10,343 bases of DNA from Lentzea sp. (GTDB taxonomy: Bacteria; Actinomycetota; Actinomycetes; Mycobacteriales; Pseudonocardiaceae), in contig JASLAV010000381.1 of the NCBI GenBank assembly GCA_030146905.1, forward strand, positions 1-10,343, written 5' to 3'. Below are positions 1 through 6,020 of the stretch, piece by piece. The notes beneath the pieces are model-generated. The model did no database searches and was not told the origin of the DNA. It saw nothing but the letters and a program-made list of their open reading frames with translations. Positions within the stretch are counted from its first letter, which is position 1. Every line of letters starts with the position of its first letter. Made by a program: the position numbers and the translations under genes.

Positions 1-655
1 CGCCGAACATCATCGTGCCGTCGCCGTCCAGCGCTCGGGTGAGCAGGTCGACGGAGAACTTCCCGAGGTGGTCGAGGGTTCCGCCGCGGCGCAGCGGTCC
101 GAGCACGCCGAGGATCAGGCCGTGCACGTGGAACAACGGCAACGCGTGCACCAGCACGTCGTCCTCGGTCCACTCCCACGCCCGGGCCACCGCGTCCAAA
201 GTGGACAGGATCGCCCTGCGCGGCAGCACCACGCCCTTCGGCGAGCCGGTGGTGCCAGAGGTGTAGACGATGAGGGCGGGCGCTTCATCGTCCGGCTCTG
301 CGGGCAGTTCGACAGCCGAGCCCTCCAGCGTCACGTCCAGCCGCGGCACGGAGTCCAGGCCCTGGGGCAGGGGCACACCAGGCGCCGCGAGCACCGACGA
401 GGGCGCGCTGTCCGCCACGATGTGCGCGAGCTCGCGTTCGCCGACCTTGGGGTTGAGCGGCACGGCGGGCACCCCGGCCAGCAGCGCCGCGACGACCGCC
501 ACGCACGTCTCGATCGTCGGCGTGGCCCAGATGGCGACCCGCGGGAGTCCGGACAGCTGCGCTGCCAGGGTTCCCGCGCAGGACGCCAGCTCGGCGTGGG
601 TCAGGGTGCGCTCGCCGAAGCGGAGTGCGGTGCGGTTGGACTGCAGGGCGAACAT
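1..655 (-). CDS. matB: Malonyl-CoA synthetase MatB (N-terminal part, cut by left window edge)
   Basis: ANL-superfamily acyl-CoA ligase that would join malonate (or methylmalonate) to CoA using ATP in the cytoplasm. The 218 visible residues start MFALQSNRTALRFGER. They include the AMP-binding P-loop YTSGTTGSPKG at about residues 131-141, the LPLFHVHGL motif at about 172-180 and the LGPLRRGG segment at about 185-192. From memory these match Streptomyces MatB closely along the whole visible stretch, including VAVVAALLAGVPAVPLNPK. The C-terminal domain with the catalytic lysine lies outside the window. The ATG at 655 lies only 4 bases after the matC stop. A GGTGA ribosome-binding sequence sits in the matC 3' end, so translational coupling is likely. 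No in-frame ATG, GTG or TTG is seen close upstream, so the N-terminus is about 15-20 residues shorter than in Streptomyces MatB. Exact substrate preference (malonyl or methylmalonyl) is inferred, not seen. Confidence 0.9.
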   Translation of the reverse strand, partial: MFALQSNRTALRFGERTLTHAELASCAGTLAAQLSGLPRVAIWATPTIETCVAVVAALLAGVPAVPLNPKVGERELAHIVADSAPSSVLAAPGVPLPQGLDSVPRLDVTLEGSAVELPAEPDDEAPALIVYTSGTTGSPKGVVLPRRAILSTLDAVARAWEWTEDDVLVHALPLFHVHGLILGVLGPLRRGGTLDHLGKFSVDLLTRALDGDGTMMFG

Positions 656-659
656 GAAC

Positions 660-1955
660 TCACCAGATTCCCGGGACGACGAGGGCGAGCCAGACCAGCG
701 GCGGCGCCGCCGCGACCATGATCCCGCCGTAGACCATGAGCTGCTTGAAGAACTTGTCGCGGTCGACGTCCTGCGCACCGGCCAGCACCAGGGCGCCGTT
801 GGTGGAGAACGGGCTCACGTCGACCACCGTCGCCGACACCGCGAGCGCCGCGATCAGCCCGATCGAGCTGACCTCGCCCTGCAGCAGGAACGGCACGGCC
901 AGCGGGATGAGCGCGCCCATGATGCCGACCGACGAGGCGAACGCCGACACGATCGCGCCGATGTAGCAGATCAGCAGCGCGGCCAGCAGGGGAGCGCCGA
1001 CACCCGCGACCGAGTCGCCGGCCCACTTGATCGTGCCCATCGTCTGCAGCACCGCGACGTAGGTGAGGATGCCGCAGATCAGCAGCACGGTCGGCCAGGT
1101 GATCTGGGTGATCGCCTCCTTGGACGTCTCCGGCCACACCACGCTGAGCAGCACGGCGACCGTGATCGCGGCGAGGCCGACGTCGAGGTCGAACACCAGT
1201 GCCGCCACGACCAGCGCGACCAGTCCGGCGAGGGTGGCGATGCGCGGCGCGGTCAGCGTGACGCGCTCCTCGGCCTCTTCCGCGGAGTCGGTGGCATCAC
1301 CGGAACCCCCACCACCGGTGCGTGCCAGTGCCGGCGCGTCCACGGAGTGCCGTGCCAGCTTCATGCCGCCCAGCACCACGAACACCACCGCGGCGATCAG
1401 CAGGTTCACCACGAGGCTGGCCAGGAAGAGCACGATCTCACCGCCCGGCAGGCCCTCCTTCGCGACGATGCCGTTGACGATCGTCCCGTAGATGCTGATG
1501 GGGGAGAAGCCACCGGCCTGCGCGCCGTGCACCACCATCACGCCCATCAGCAACGGGCTGATCCGGTACTTCGCCGCGAACCCCATCGCGATCGGCGCCA
1601 CGATCGCGACCGCCGCCGGGCTGACCGCGCCGATCGCCGTCAGCAGGCCCGTGATCGCGAACATCACCCACGGCATCAGCGCGATCCGCCCGCCGACCAG
1701 GCGGATCGCCACGTGCACCAGCCAGTCCGTGGTGCCGTTGGCCCGCGCGATGGCGAACAGGAACGTCACGCCGACCAGCACGACGAACAACGAACCCGGG
1801 AAGCCCTTGAAGATGTCGTCGGTCTTCATGTCCGCGACCAGCGTGCCGACCCCGAAGGCCGCGGCGAACGCCAGCGCGCCCATGTTGATCGACCGGGTCG
1901 TCGCTATCACGAACACCACGACCAGCACGAGTATCGAGATCAGTTCGGCGGACAT
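660..1955 (-). CDS. matC: MatC-type malonate/dicarboxylate carrier
   Basis: Integral membrane transporter of the MatC (dicarboxylate carrier, ion-transporter superfamily) type, predicted to import malonate for the MatB enzyme encoded just downstream. It has 431 residues in two halves of roughly five to six hydrophobic segments. The first half covers about residues 5-197 and carries the re-entrant-loop-like motif GGFSPISIYGTIVNG at 148-162. A charged, glycine-rich cytoplasmic linker (about 200-235, with GGGGSGD and EEAEER) separates it from the second half (236-431), which carries the matching motif VDVSPFSTNGALVLAG at 378-393. Paired SPxS motifs are typical of this superfamily. The chosen start is the ATG at 1955 (MSAELISILV), with GGGAG about 6 bases upstream. 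A longer frame to 2057 would run through the operator and promoter and begin with a non-hydrophobic, low-complexity stretch. The transported substrate is inferred from matB and from the divergent GntR regulator. Confidence 0.85.
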   Translation of the reverse strand: MSAELISILVLVVVFVIATTRSINMGALAFAAAFGVGTLVADMKTDDIFKGFPGSLFVVLVGVTFLFAIARANGTTDWLVHVAIRLVGGRIALMPWVMFAITGLLTAIGAVSPAAVAIVAPIAMGFAAKYRISPLLMGVMVVHGAQAGGFSPISIYGTIVNGIVAKEGLPGGEIVLFLASLVVNLLIAAVVFVVLGGMKLARHSVDAPALARTGGGGSGDATDSAEEAEERVTLTAPRIATLAGLVALVVAALVFDLDVGLAAITVAVLLSVVWPETSKEAITQITWPTVLLICGILTYVAVLQTMGTIKWAGDSVAGVGAPLLAALLICYIGAIVSAFASSVGIMGALIPLAVPFLLQGEVSSIGLIAALAVSATVVDVSPFSTNGALVLAGAQDVDRDKFFKQLMVYGGIMVAAAPPLVWLALVVPGIW

Positions 1956-1990
1956 GCAGGGCTCCCGTCGTTGGGGCTCTCGCAGGGGGC

Positions 1991-2019
1991 AGAGGCAGGG
2001 GACAGAGGCAGAGGGACAG
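1991..2019 (-). repeat. Short imperfect direct repeat in the matC 5' leader (pyrimidine-rich in the mRNA)
   Basis: Plus-strand copies AGAGGCAGGGGACAG (1991-2005) and AGAGGCAGAGGGACAG (2004-2019) lie in tandem between the proposed matC transcription start (about 2031) and its ATG (1955). In the matC transcript this becomes an almost pure C/U tract interrupted by single G and A bases. It is directly visible, but its function is unknown. It could be slippage-generated filler, an unstructured leader or a protein-binding tract. Confidence 0.5.
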
Positions 2020-2055
2020 TGGCCAAGTGGCTCAGCCACTTTCCGCCCACTGTCC
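2014..2055. repeat. Nested inverted repeat around the matC operator
   Basis: An outer perfect 9-base inverted repeat, GGACAGTGG (2014-2022) and CCACTGTCC (2047-2055), encloses the 17-base palindrome at 2025-2041. The two centres differ by about 1.5 bases. Four AGTGG/CCACT half-sites are therefore displayed in this 42-base block. The proposed matC -10 element and start point lie inside it, so it is more likely a multi-dimer operator than an RNA structure. Confidence 0.6.
2021..2041 (-). promoter_or_regulatory. Operator O1 for matCB (probable GntR-family binding site)
   Basis: AAGTGGCTCAGCCACTT at 2025-2041 is a perfect 8-1-8 palindrome, preceded by GGCC. It covers the -10 region and start point proposed for matC, where a bound repressor would block transcription. 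A second copy, O2, lies at 2077-2097 in the opposite orientation and matches 18 of 21 positions. The neighbouring regulator gene makes it the obvious ligand, but binding is inferred. Confidence 0.65.
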
Positions 2056-2067
2056 ACCGGCTGTCAA
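2038..2067 (-). promoter_or_regulatory. Probable matCB promoter
   Basis: On the minus strand a perfect -35 hexamer TTGACA (2067 down to 2062) is followed after 18 bases by the weaker -10 GAAAGT (2043 down to 2038). This predicts a start near 2031 and a 5' leader of about 75 bases before the matC ATG at 1955. The -35 is a full consensus match, unusual in such GC-rich DNA. The -10 matches poorly and overlaps operator O1. Confidence 0.5.
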
Positions 2068-2076
2068 GAGGTGGCC

Positions 2077-2097
2077 TAGTGACTGAACCACTTGGCC
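2077..2097 (+). promoter_or_regulatory. Operator O2 for the GntR gene (autoregulatory site)
   Basis: Read on the minus strand, this site is CCAAGTGGTTCAGTCACTA preceded by GG. It is the same motif as O1 with changes only at three positions, giving the shared consensus CCAAGTGGYTCAGYCACTW. It is a weaker palindrome than O1 (AGTG and CACT arms intact, inner bases mismatched). It overlaps the -35 and spacer of the proposed GntR-gene promoter, as expected of an autorepression site. Confidence 0.6.
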
Positions 2098-2106
2098 GGA
2101 TACCCT
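2079..2106 (+). promoter_or_regulatory. Probable promoter of the GntR regulator, leading to a leaderless start
   Basis: A -35-like GTGACT (2079-2084) is followed after 16 bases by a -10 TACCCT (2101-2106) that fits TANNNT. The ATG at 2113 begins 7 bases after the -10, so transcription should start at or next to the start codon. The GGGAGG lying directly against the ATG is too close to act as a normal ribosome-binding site, which supports leaderless translation. Confidence 0.45.
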
Positions 2107-2112
2107 GGGAGG

Positions 2113-2814
2113 ATGTCCGAGGCACTGCGGCCCATGGTCAAGTCACGCCTGTACGAGCAGGTGCTCGAACGACTGCGCGCGTACGTGGCGGAGGCAGGGT
2201 TGAGCGCGGGGGACAAGCTGCCGGCCGAACGCGACCTCGCCGCGAGCCTCGGGGTGAGCCGCGCGTCGGTCAAGCAGGCGATCGTGGTGCTGGAGGTCCA
2301 GGGGCTCGTCGAGGCGAGGCACGGCGGCGGCACCTACCTGGTGCGCGACACCCTCGACGTCGAGCCGGTCGACCAGCTCGTCGAACGGCGCAAGCGTCTG
2401 CCGGAGGTCCTGGAGGCGCGCGAGGCGCTGGAGACCAAGCTCGCCGAGCTCGCCGCCGAACGCCGCACCGACGCCGAGCTGGAGGCGATCGAGCAGGCGC
2501 TCGTCTTCATGCGCGAGGAGATCGCCGACGGCGACAACGGCGTGGAAGGGGATCGCCGCTTCCACGCCGCCGTCACCGCCGCCGCGCACAGTTCGCTGCT
2601 CGCGGACTTCATGAAGACCATCGCCGCTCAGATCACCGAGAGCCGCACCGAGTCACTGCGCCAGCCGGGGCGTCCGTCCCGTTCGCTGGCGCAGCACACG
2701 GCGATCTACGAGGCGATCGCCTCGGGCGACGGCAAGAAGGCCGCCGCGGCGATGCGCAAGCACGTGCGCACCGTCGCGAAGGTGCGGCTGCTCACCTGGG
2801 TGCCCGAAGACTGA
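2113..2814 (+). CDS. GntR/FadR-family transcriptional regulator (putative malonate-responsive repressor)
   Basis: DNA-binding regulator of 233 residues. The N-terminal winged helix-turn-helix is about residues 12-78, with the GntR signatures LPAERDLAASLGVSRASVKQAIVVL split around residue 45 and the wing GLVEARHGGGTYL at 64-76. The C-terminal all-helical FCD ligand domain is about 95-225. D147, H151, H195 and H217 sit where FCD proteins usually bind a metal that holds a carboxylate ligand. Malonate or a related acid is therefore a plausible effector, though this is inference. The gene is divergent from matCB across 157 bases with two matching operators. Starts at the upstream TTG (2092) or inner ATG (2134) are possible. 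The ATG at 2113 was chosen because it fits the promoter and gives the usual length. Its 3' end overlaps the convergent GH31 gene by 23 bases. Confidence 0.88.
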   Translation: MSEALRPMVKSRLYEQVLERLRAYVAEAGLSAGDKLPAERDLAASLGVSRASVKQAIVVLEVQGLVEARHGGGTYLVRDTLDVEPVDQLVERRKRLPEVLEAREALETKLAELAAERRTDAELEAIEQALVFMREEIADGDNGVEGDRRFHAAVTAAAHSSLLADFMKTIAAQITESRTESLRQPGRPSRSLAQHTAIYEAIASGDGKKAAAAMRKHVRTVAKVRLLTWVPED

Positions 2815-5800
2815 TCACCACCTTCTGGTGCGCGGACTTGCCCGCCGCGTGAACGGTGCGGGACGTCCCGTCGGCGTTGTGCACGACGACGGTCCAGTCG
2901 CGTTTGGACACCTTGCCGGGGAACCAGCCCTTGGCCGGGTGCACCGTGACCGAGTCGCCGTTCTGGACGATCCTGGTGCGGGACGCCAGCTTGCGGCCGC
3001 CGTCCTCGTACAGCGTGAACTCGCCCTTCGCGCCGGCCGTCACGTGCACGGTCAGCTCGTCGGTCGCGTTCTGGACGTCGTTGCCGACGTTGTTCGTGCG
3101 TTCGACCAGCACACCGCCCGAGCGCATGAACACCGGCATGGTGTCGAGGCCCGCGCTGACGGTCGCCCAGGTGTTGCCCTGGTAGACCCGTCCGGTGAAG
3201 TAGTCGGTCCACTGGCCCGGCGGGAACCAGACCCGCGTCTCGCCGACCTCACCCGGAGTGGTGATCGGCGCGACCAGCATGTCGGGGCCGAGCAGGAACT
3301 GGCTGCCGGCGGTCGAGTAGGCCTCCGGGCTTCCCGGGTACTCCAGGTAGGCCGGGCGCACCATCGGCACACCGGTGCGGTTGGCCTGCTCCGCCAGCGT
3401 GTAGATGTACGGCACCAGGCGTTCGCGCAGGTTCAGGAACTTCGTCGCCGACGCCTGCGCGGCCGGTCCGTACTGCCACGGCAGGCGGTCGCCGTGGTTG
3501 CTGTGCAGGCGGGTGATCGGCTGGAACGAGCCGAGCTGCACCCACCGCGCGTACATGTCGTCCGGCAGCTTGGTCGTGTAGCGGACCTGCCCGTTGTCGA
3601 GGTAGGTCTCCGACCCGCGCAGGCCGGTGGTGTCGTTGTGGCCACCGATGTCGTGGCTGATGTTCGACATGCCCGTCGACACGCCCTCCGCGGAGGTGTA
3701 GCCGATGGTGGCCTTGATCGTGCCCCACGTCGACGAGGTGTCGCCGGTGAAGTGCAGGGTGGTGCGCTTCTCCGCCCACGGTCCCGTCGGCAGCGGGCCG
3801 CCGCCGCTGTAGCCGCCTGCCTGCAGCGAGCCGAACCCGCGGGAGAACGCGAACGCGCCCATCTTCGAGTACTGCTCGTTGATCCAGCTGTCCGGCGTGA
3901 CGCCGCGCCGCGACGAACCGGAACCGTCACAGCACCAGTCGAGCCACCAGAAGTCGGTCGGCATCTTGTCGTGCAGCTCCACGTACGCGCGCAGCTGGTC
4001 TGGGTCGCCCCAGTCGAACACGTAGCTGTCCACGCCGTCACGGGTGCCGGTCTTGGCGAGCTTGCCCTTGGCGGTGGCCTGCGCGCGGGCGAAGTCCGGG
4101 TCGTCGCCCTGGATGCTCGGGTGGATGTTGAGGGTGCTGTGCAGCCCCTCGCCGTGCGCCCAGTCGAGGAACCCCTGCGGATCGGGGAACTTGTTCTGGT
4201 CCATCCGCCAGCCGTTCCACAGGTTGTGGCCCTTGAAGTCGGTGTCGATCACCAGGACGTCCAGCGGAACGCCGTGCTGGCGGAACGCGGGGACGATCCG
4301 GTCGCGGAAGTCGGCGGCGGTCCTGTCGATGTACTCGGAGTACCAGACGCCGTAGGCCCAGCGCGGCAACAGCTTCGGCCCGCCGGTCAACGACGCGAGG
4401 TCACCCAGCGCGGTCTTGTAGTTCTGGCCGTAGCCGAACACGTAGCCGTCCTGGTACGGCTGCGCGCCCCGGTCCGCCCGCGGCGTGCCGTTGCGCAGCG
4501 CTGAAGGCGTGTCGTCGAGCATGAACCAGCCGTCGCGGTAGAGCAGGCCGGGGTAGATGCGGGGATCGCCGTCGTTGCCCGTGTAGCCGTCCAGCGAGCG
4601 GCGGTATCCGCCGAGCGACAGGTGCTGCGTCGAGGTGTTGATCCCGATCGTGTCGAGGTTGACGTGGCAGCCGGTGTCCGGGCACGAGACGGTGAGGTCC
4701 GACGACCCCGCCGGCAACGCGACCTGGACCGTCGTGGTGCCCCACGTCGCCCAGTTCGCCGTCACGGGCAGCGTGACGGCCTGACCGTTGACCAGGACGG
4801 TCCGCGGTTCGTGCTTGCCGTCGCCACCGGTTCCGTTGGCGTAGCGCAGAACCACGGGGTACGTGCCGGCCGAGGGAACACCGGTCACGCGCTGGGTCAC
4901 CCGCGTGCCGCCGACGAGCTCGGCGACGAACCCGGTGCCCGCGTGGCCGGCGTGCTCGTCCGCGATCTTCGCCGCGCCGCTGATCACGCCGTCCTCGGCC
5001 TCGCAACTGGTGCCGAACCGGCAGTCGTCCGTCGCCCTCGTGGTGGGCAACGCCTGACCGGCGGTGAGCAGGGCGAGGCTGTCAACGTTGACATTGCCCG
5101 AGTCGGCGGCGGTGCGCGTGAGCGCGATCCGGTGTTCGCCCGCCGGCAGGTCGACCTCGGTCTCCGCCCGCTGCCAGTCCCGCCAGTCCACCGTCCGCGG
5201 CAGCGTGATCTGCCTCGGTGCCTGACCGTCGACGCTCAGGCTGAGCGTGCGGTTCTCGTGCTTGCCGTCACCGCCCTGGCCGTTCGCGTACCGCACGACG
5301 ACCCGGTGCCTGCCCGCACTGGTCGCGCGCACGGTGGCCGTGACGCCGTTGTTGGTGTAGGAGAACCCGGCGAGGAAACCCGAGCCGGTGTGGCCGGGGT
5401 GGTCCTTCGCGACGAGCATGCCCTCGCGCGCCTGGTCCTCGACCTCGCAGAGCTGACCGGTCGCACAGACCACCCGCCGCCACGGGGACGCGGTCGTGCC
5501 GGCCGCCTTGAGCTCGATGTTGTCCGCGCGGAACGGGCCGGAGCCCACGCGGTAGCGCAGGGTCATCGCCGAGGTGGTGATGACCAGCCAGCCGTCCGTG
5601 ACCCGCGACGTGTACGACGGGGTGGGGAAGCTTCTGTTTACAACGTTGTAAGTGGCCGCGTTCTCGAACCTCGTGTCACCTGCGTACTCCGTTCGCACGA
5701 GGGTGGGGGAGAGGATCTGGAACCTGGCCTGTCCTGAGACCACCGTGCCGTTCGGCTGGGCCGTGGCGGGGGTGGGGGCGGGAAGGGCCAGTGTGACCAA

Positions 5801-5836
5801 AGCCAGCAGGGGGATGACTGTCGCGCGTTTGCGCAT
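2792..5836 (-). CDS. Secreted glycoside hydrolase family 31 enzyme with two inserted CBM-like modules
   Basis: Predicted extracellular alpha-glycosidase of 1014 residues. A signal peptide (MRKRATVIPLLALVTLALPA, cleavage likely after about residue 26 at ATA-QP) is followed by part of the GH31 N-terminal beta-sandwich (about 30-122). Two tandem beta-sandwich modules of CBM6/35 type come next (about 124-258 and 272-400). Each opens with paired cysteines and a CExED motif and carries YANGxGGDGKHE. The N-domain then resumes (LSLGGYRRSLDGY, 406-418). The catalytic barrel spans about 488-820, with WLDW at 631-634 (D633 probable nucleophile), HFTGD at 695-699 (D699 probable acid/base) and SHDIGGH at 727-733. 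A C-terminal DUF5110-like sandwich contains FTLYEDGG (940-947). The ATG at 5836 was chosen for its signal peptide and the GAGGAG ribosome site 5 bases upstream. The frame stays open to 5992, but that extension would bury the signal peptide. The substrate (alpha-glucoside, xyloside or galactoside) cannot be assigned. Confidence 0.88.
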   Translation of the reverse strand: MRKRATVIPLLALVTLALPAPTPATAQPNGTVVSGQARFQILSPTLVRTEYAGDTRFENAATYNVVNRSFPTPSYTSRVTDGWLVITTSAMTLRYRVGSGPFRADNIELKAAGTTASPWRRVVCATGQLCEVEDQAREGMLVAKDHPGHTGSGFLAGFSYTNNGVTATVRATSAGRHRVVVRYANGQGGDGKHENRTLSLSVDGQAPRQITLPRTVDWRDWQRAETEVDLPAGEHRIALTRTAADSGNVNVDSLALLTAGQALPTTRATDDCRFGTSCEAEDGVISGAAKIADEHAGHAGTGFVAELVGGTRVTQRVTGVPSAGTYPVVLRYANGTGGDGKHEPRTVLVNGQAVTLPVTANWATWGTTTVQVALPAGSSDLTVSCPDTGCHVNLDTIGINTSTQHLSLGGYRRSLDGYTGNDGDPRIYPGLLYRDGWFMLDDTPSALRNGTPRADRGAQPYQDGYVFGYGQNYKTALGDLASLTGGPKLLPRWAYGVWYSEYIDRTAADFRDRIVPAFRQHGVPLDVLVIDTDFKGHNLWNGWRMDQNKFPDPQGFLDWAHGEGLHSTLNIHPSIQGDDPDFARAQATAKGKLAKTGTRDGVDSYVFDWGDPDQLRAYVELHDKMPTDFWWLDWCCDGSGSSRRGVTPDSWINEQYSKMGAFAFSRGFGSLQAGGYSGGGPLPTGPWAEKRTTLHFTGDTSSTWGTIKATIGYTSAEGVSTGMSNISHDIGGHNDTTGLRGSETYLDNGQVRYTTKLPDDMYARWVQLGSFQPITRLHSNHGDRLPWQYGPAAQASATKFLNLRERLVPYIYTLAEQANRTGVPMVRPAYLEYPGSPEAYSTAGSQFLLGPDMLVAPITTPGEVGETRVWFPPGQWTDYFTGRVYQGNTWATVSAGLDTMPVFMRSGGVLVERTNNVGNDVQNATDELTVHVTAGAKGEFTLYEDGGRKLASRTRIVQNGDSVTVHPAKGWFPGKVSKRDWTVVVHNADGTSRTVHAAGKSAHQKVVISLRAPR

Positions 5837-5872
5837 CCGTTCTCCTCGTCTGACGCCGTCGGCTTCCGAGGT

Positions 5873-5888
5873 GTTCAGCGACCTGAAC
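5873..5888 (-). promoter_or_regulatory. Inverted repeat upstream of the GH31 gene (possible operator)
   Basis: GTTCAG and CTGAAC are separated by 4 bases (CGAC), forming a perfect 6-4-6 inverted repeat about 37 bases upstream of the GH31 ATG. Genes for secreted sugar hydrolases are often controlled by repressors binding such sites, but no regulator gene lies next to this one. A -35-like TTGATC occurs on the minus strand at 5923-5918 with no convincing -10. The site could equally be a small leader hairpin. Confidence 0.3.
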
Positions 5889-5944
5889 TTCCCCACCTTG
5901 GCCTGCGCGGGTTGAGCGATCAAGACGCCAGTCGGAGCAGCGGC

Positions 5945-5976
5945 CGGGCGAACGATCAGCCGAACGCGTTTGCCCG
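5945..5976 (+). promoter_or_regulatory. Imperfect inverted repeat upstream of the amidohydrolase gene (possible LysR site)
   Basis: CGGGCGAAC (5945-5953) and GTTTGCCCG (5968-5976) form a 9-base inverted repeat with one mismatch and a 14-base spacer. Inside it are a second CGAACG and the 8-base palindrome AACGCGTT (5963-5970). It ends 44 bases before the amidohydrolase start. The LysR regulator encoded downstream is a candidate binder, but this is inference. No clear -35/-10 pair is visible. Confidence 0.3.
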
Positions 5977-6020
5977 CCTTCGCGCAGGGCACTCACGCCG
6001 CGACGACCTGAAGGGGGCCG

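Noticed and set aside
2025..2041. Possible DasR (dre) site because of AGTGG/CCACT arms
   Set aside because: The central TCTAGA-like core and even spacing of dre sites are absent. The near-identical second copy beside the FadR-type gene points to that regulator.
1956..2057. N-terminal extension of MatC
   Set aside because: It would place coding sequence across the operator and promoter and precede the first membrane segment with atypical residues. The ATG at 1955 has a ribosome site.
270..2852. A very long plus-strand open frame (860 codons) opposite matB/matC and through the GntR gene in another frame
   Set aside because: Its translation is low-complexity, rich in R, H, D and G, with no domain. 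It is the mirror of GC-biased codons in the real genes on the other strand and frame.
4622..5737. Long plus-strand frame opposite the GH31 gene
   Set aside because: Arg/Ala/Val-rich composition without motifs, lying fully antisense to clear GH31 and CBM-like domains.
5837..5992. N-terminal extension of the GH31 protein
   Set aside because: It would bury a clear signal peptide about 50 residues inside the protein. The ATG at 5836 has a good GAGGAG site.
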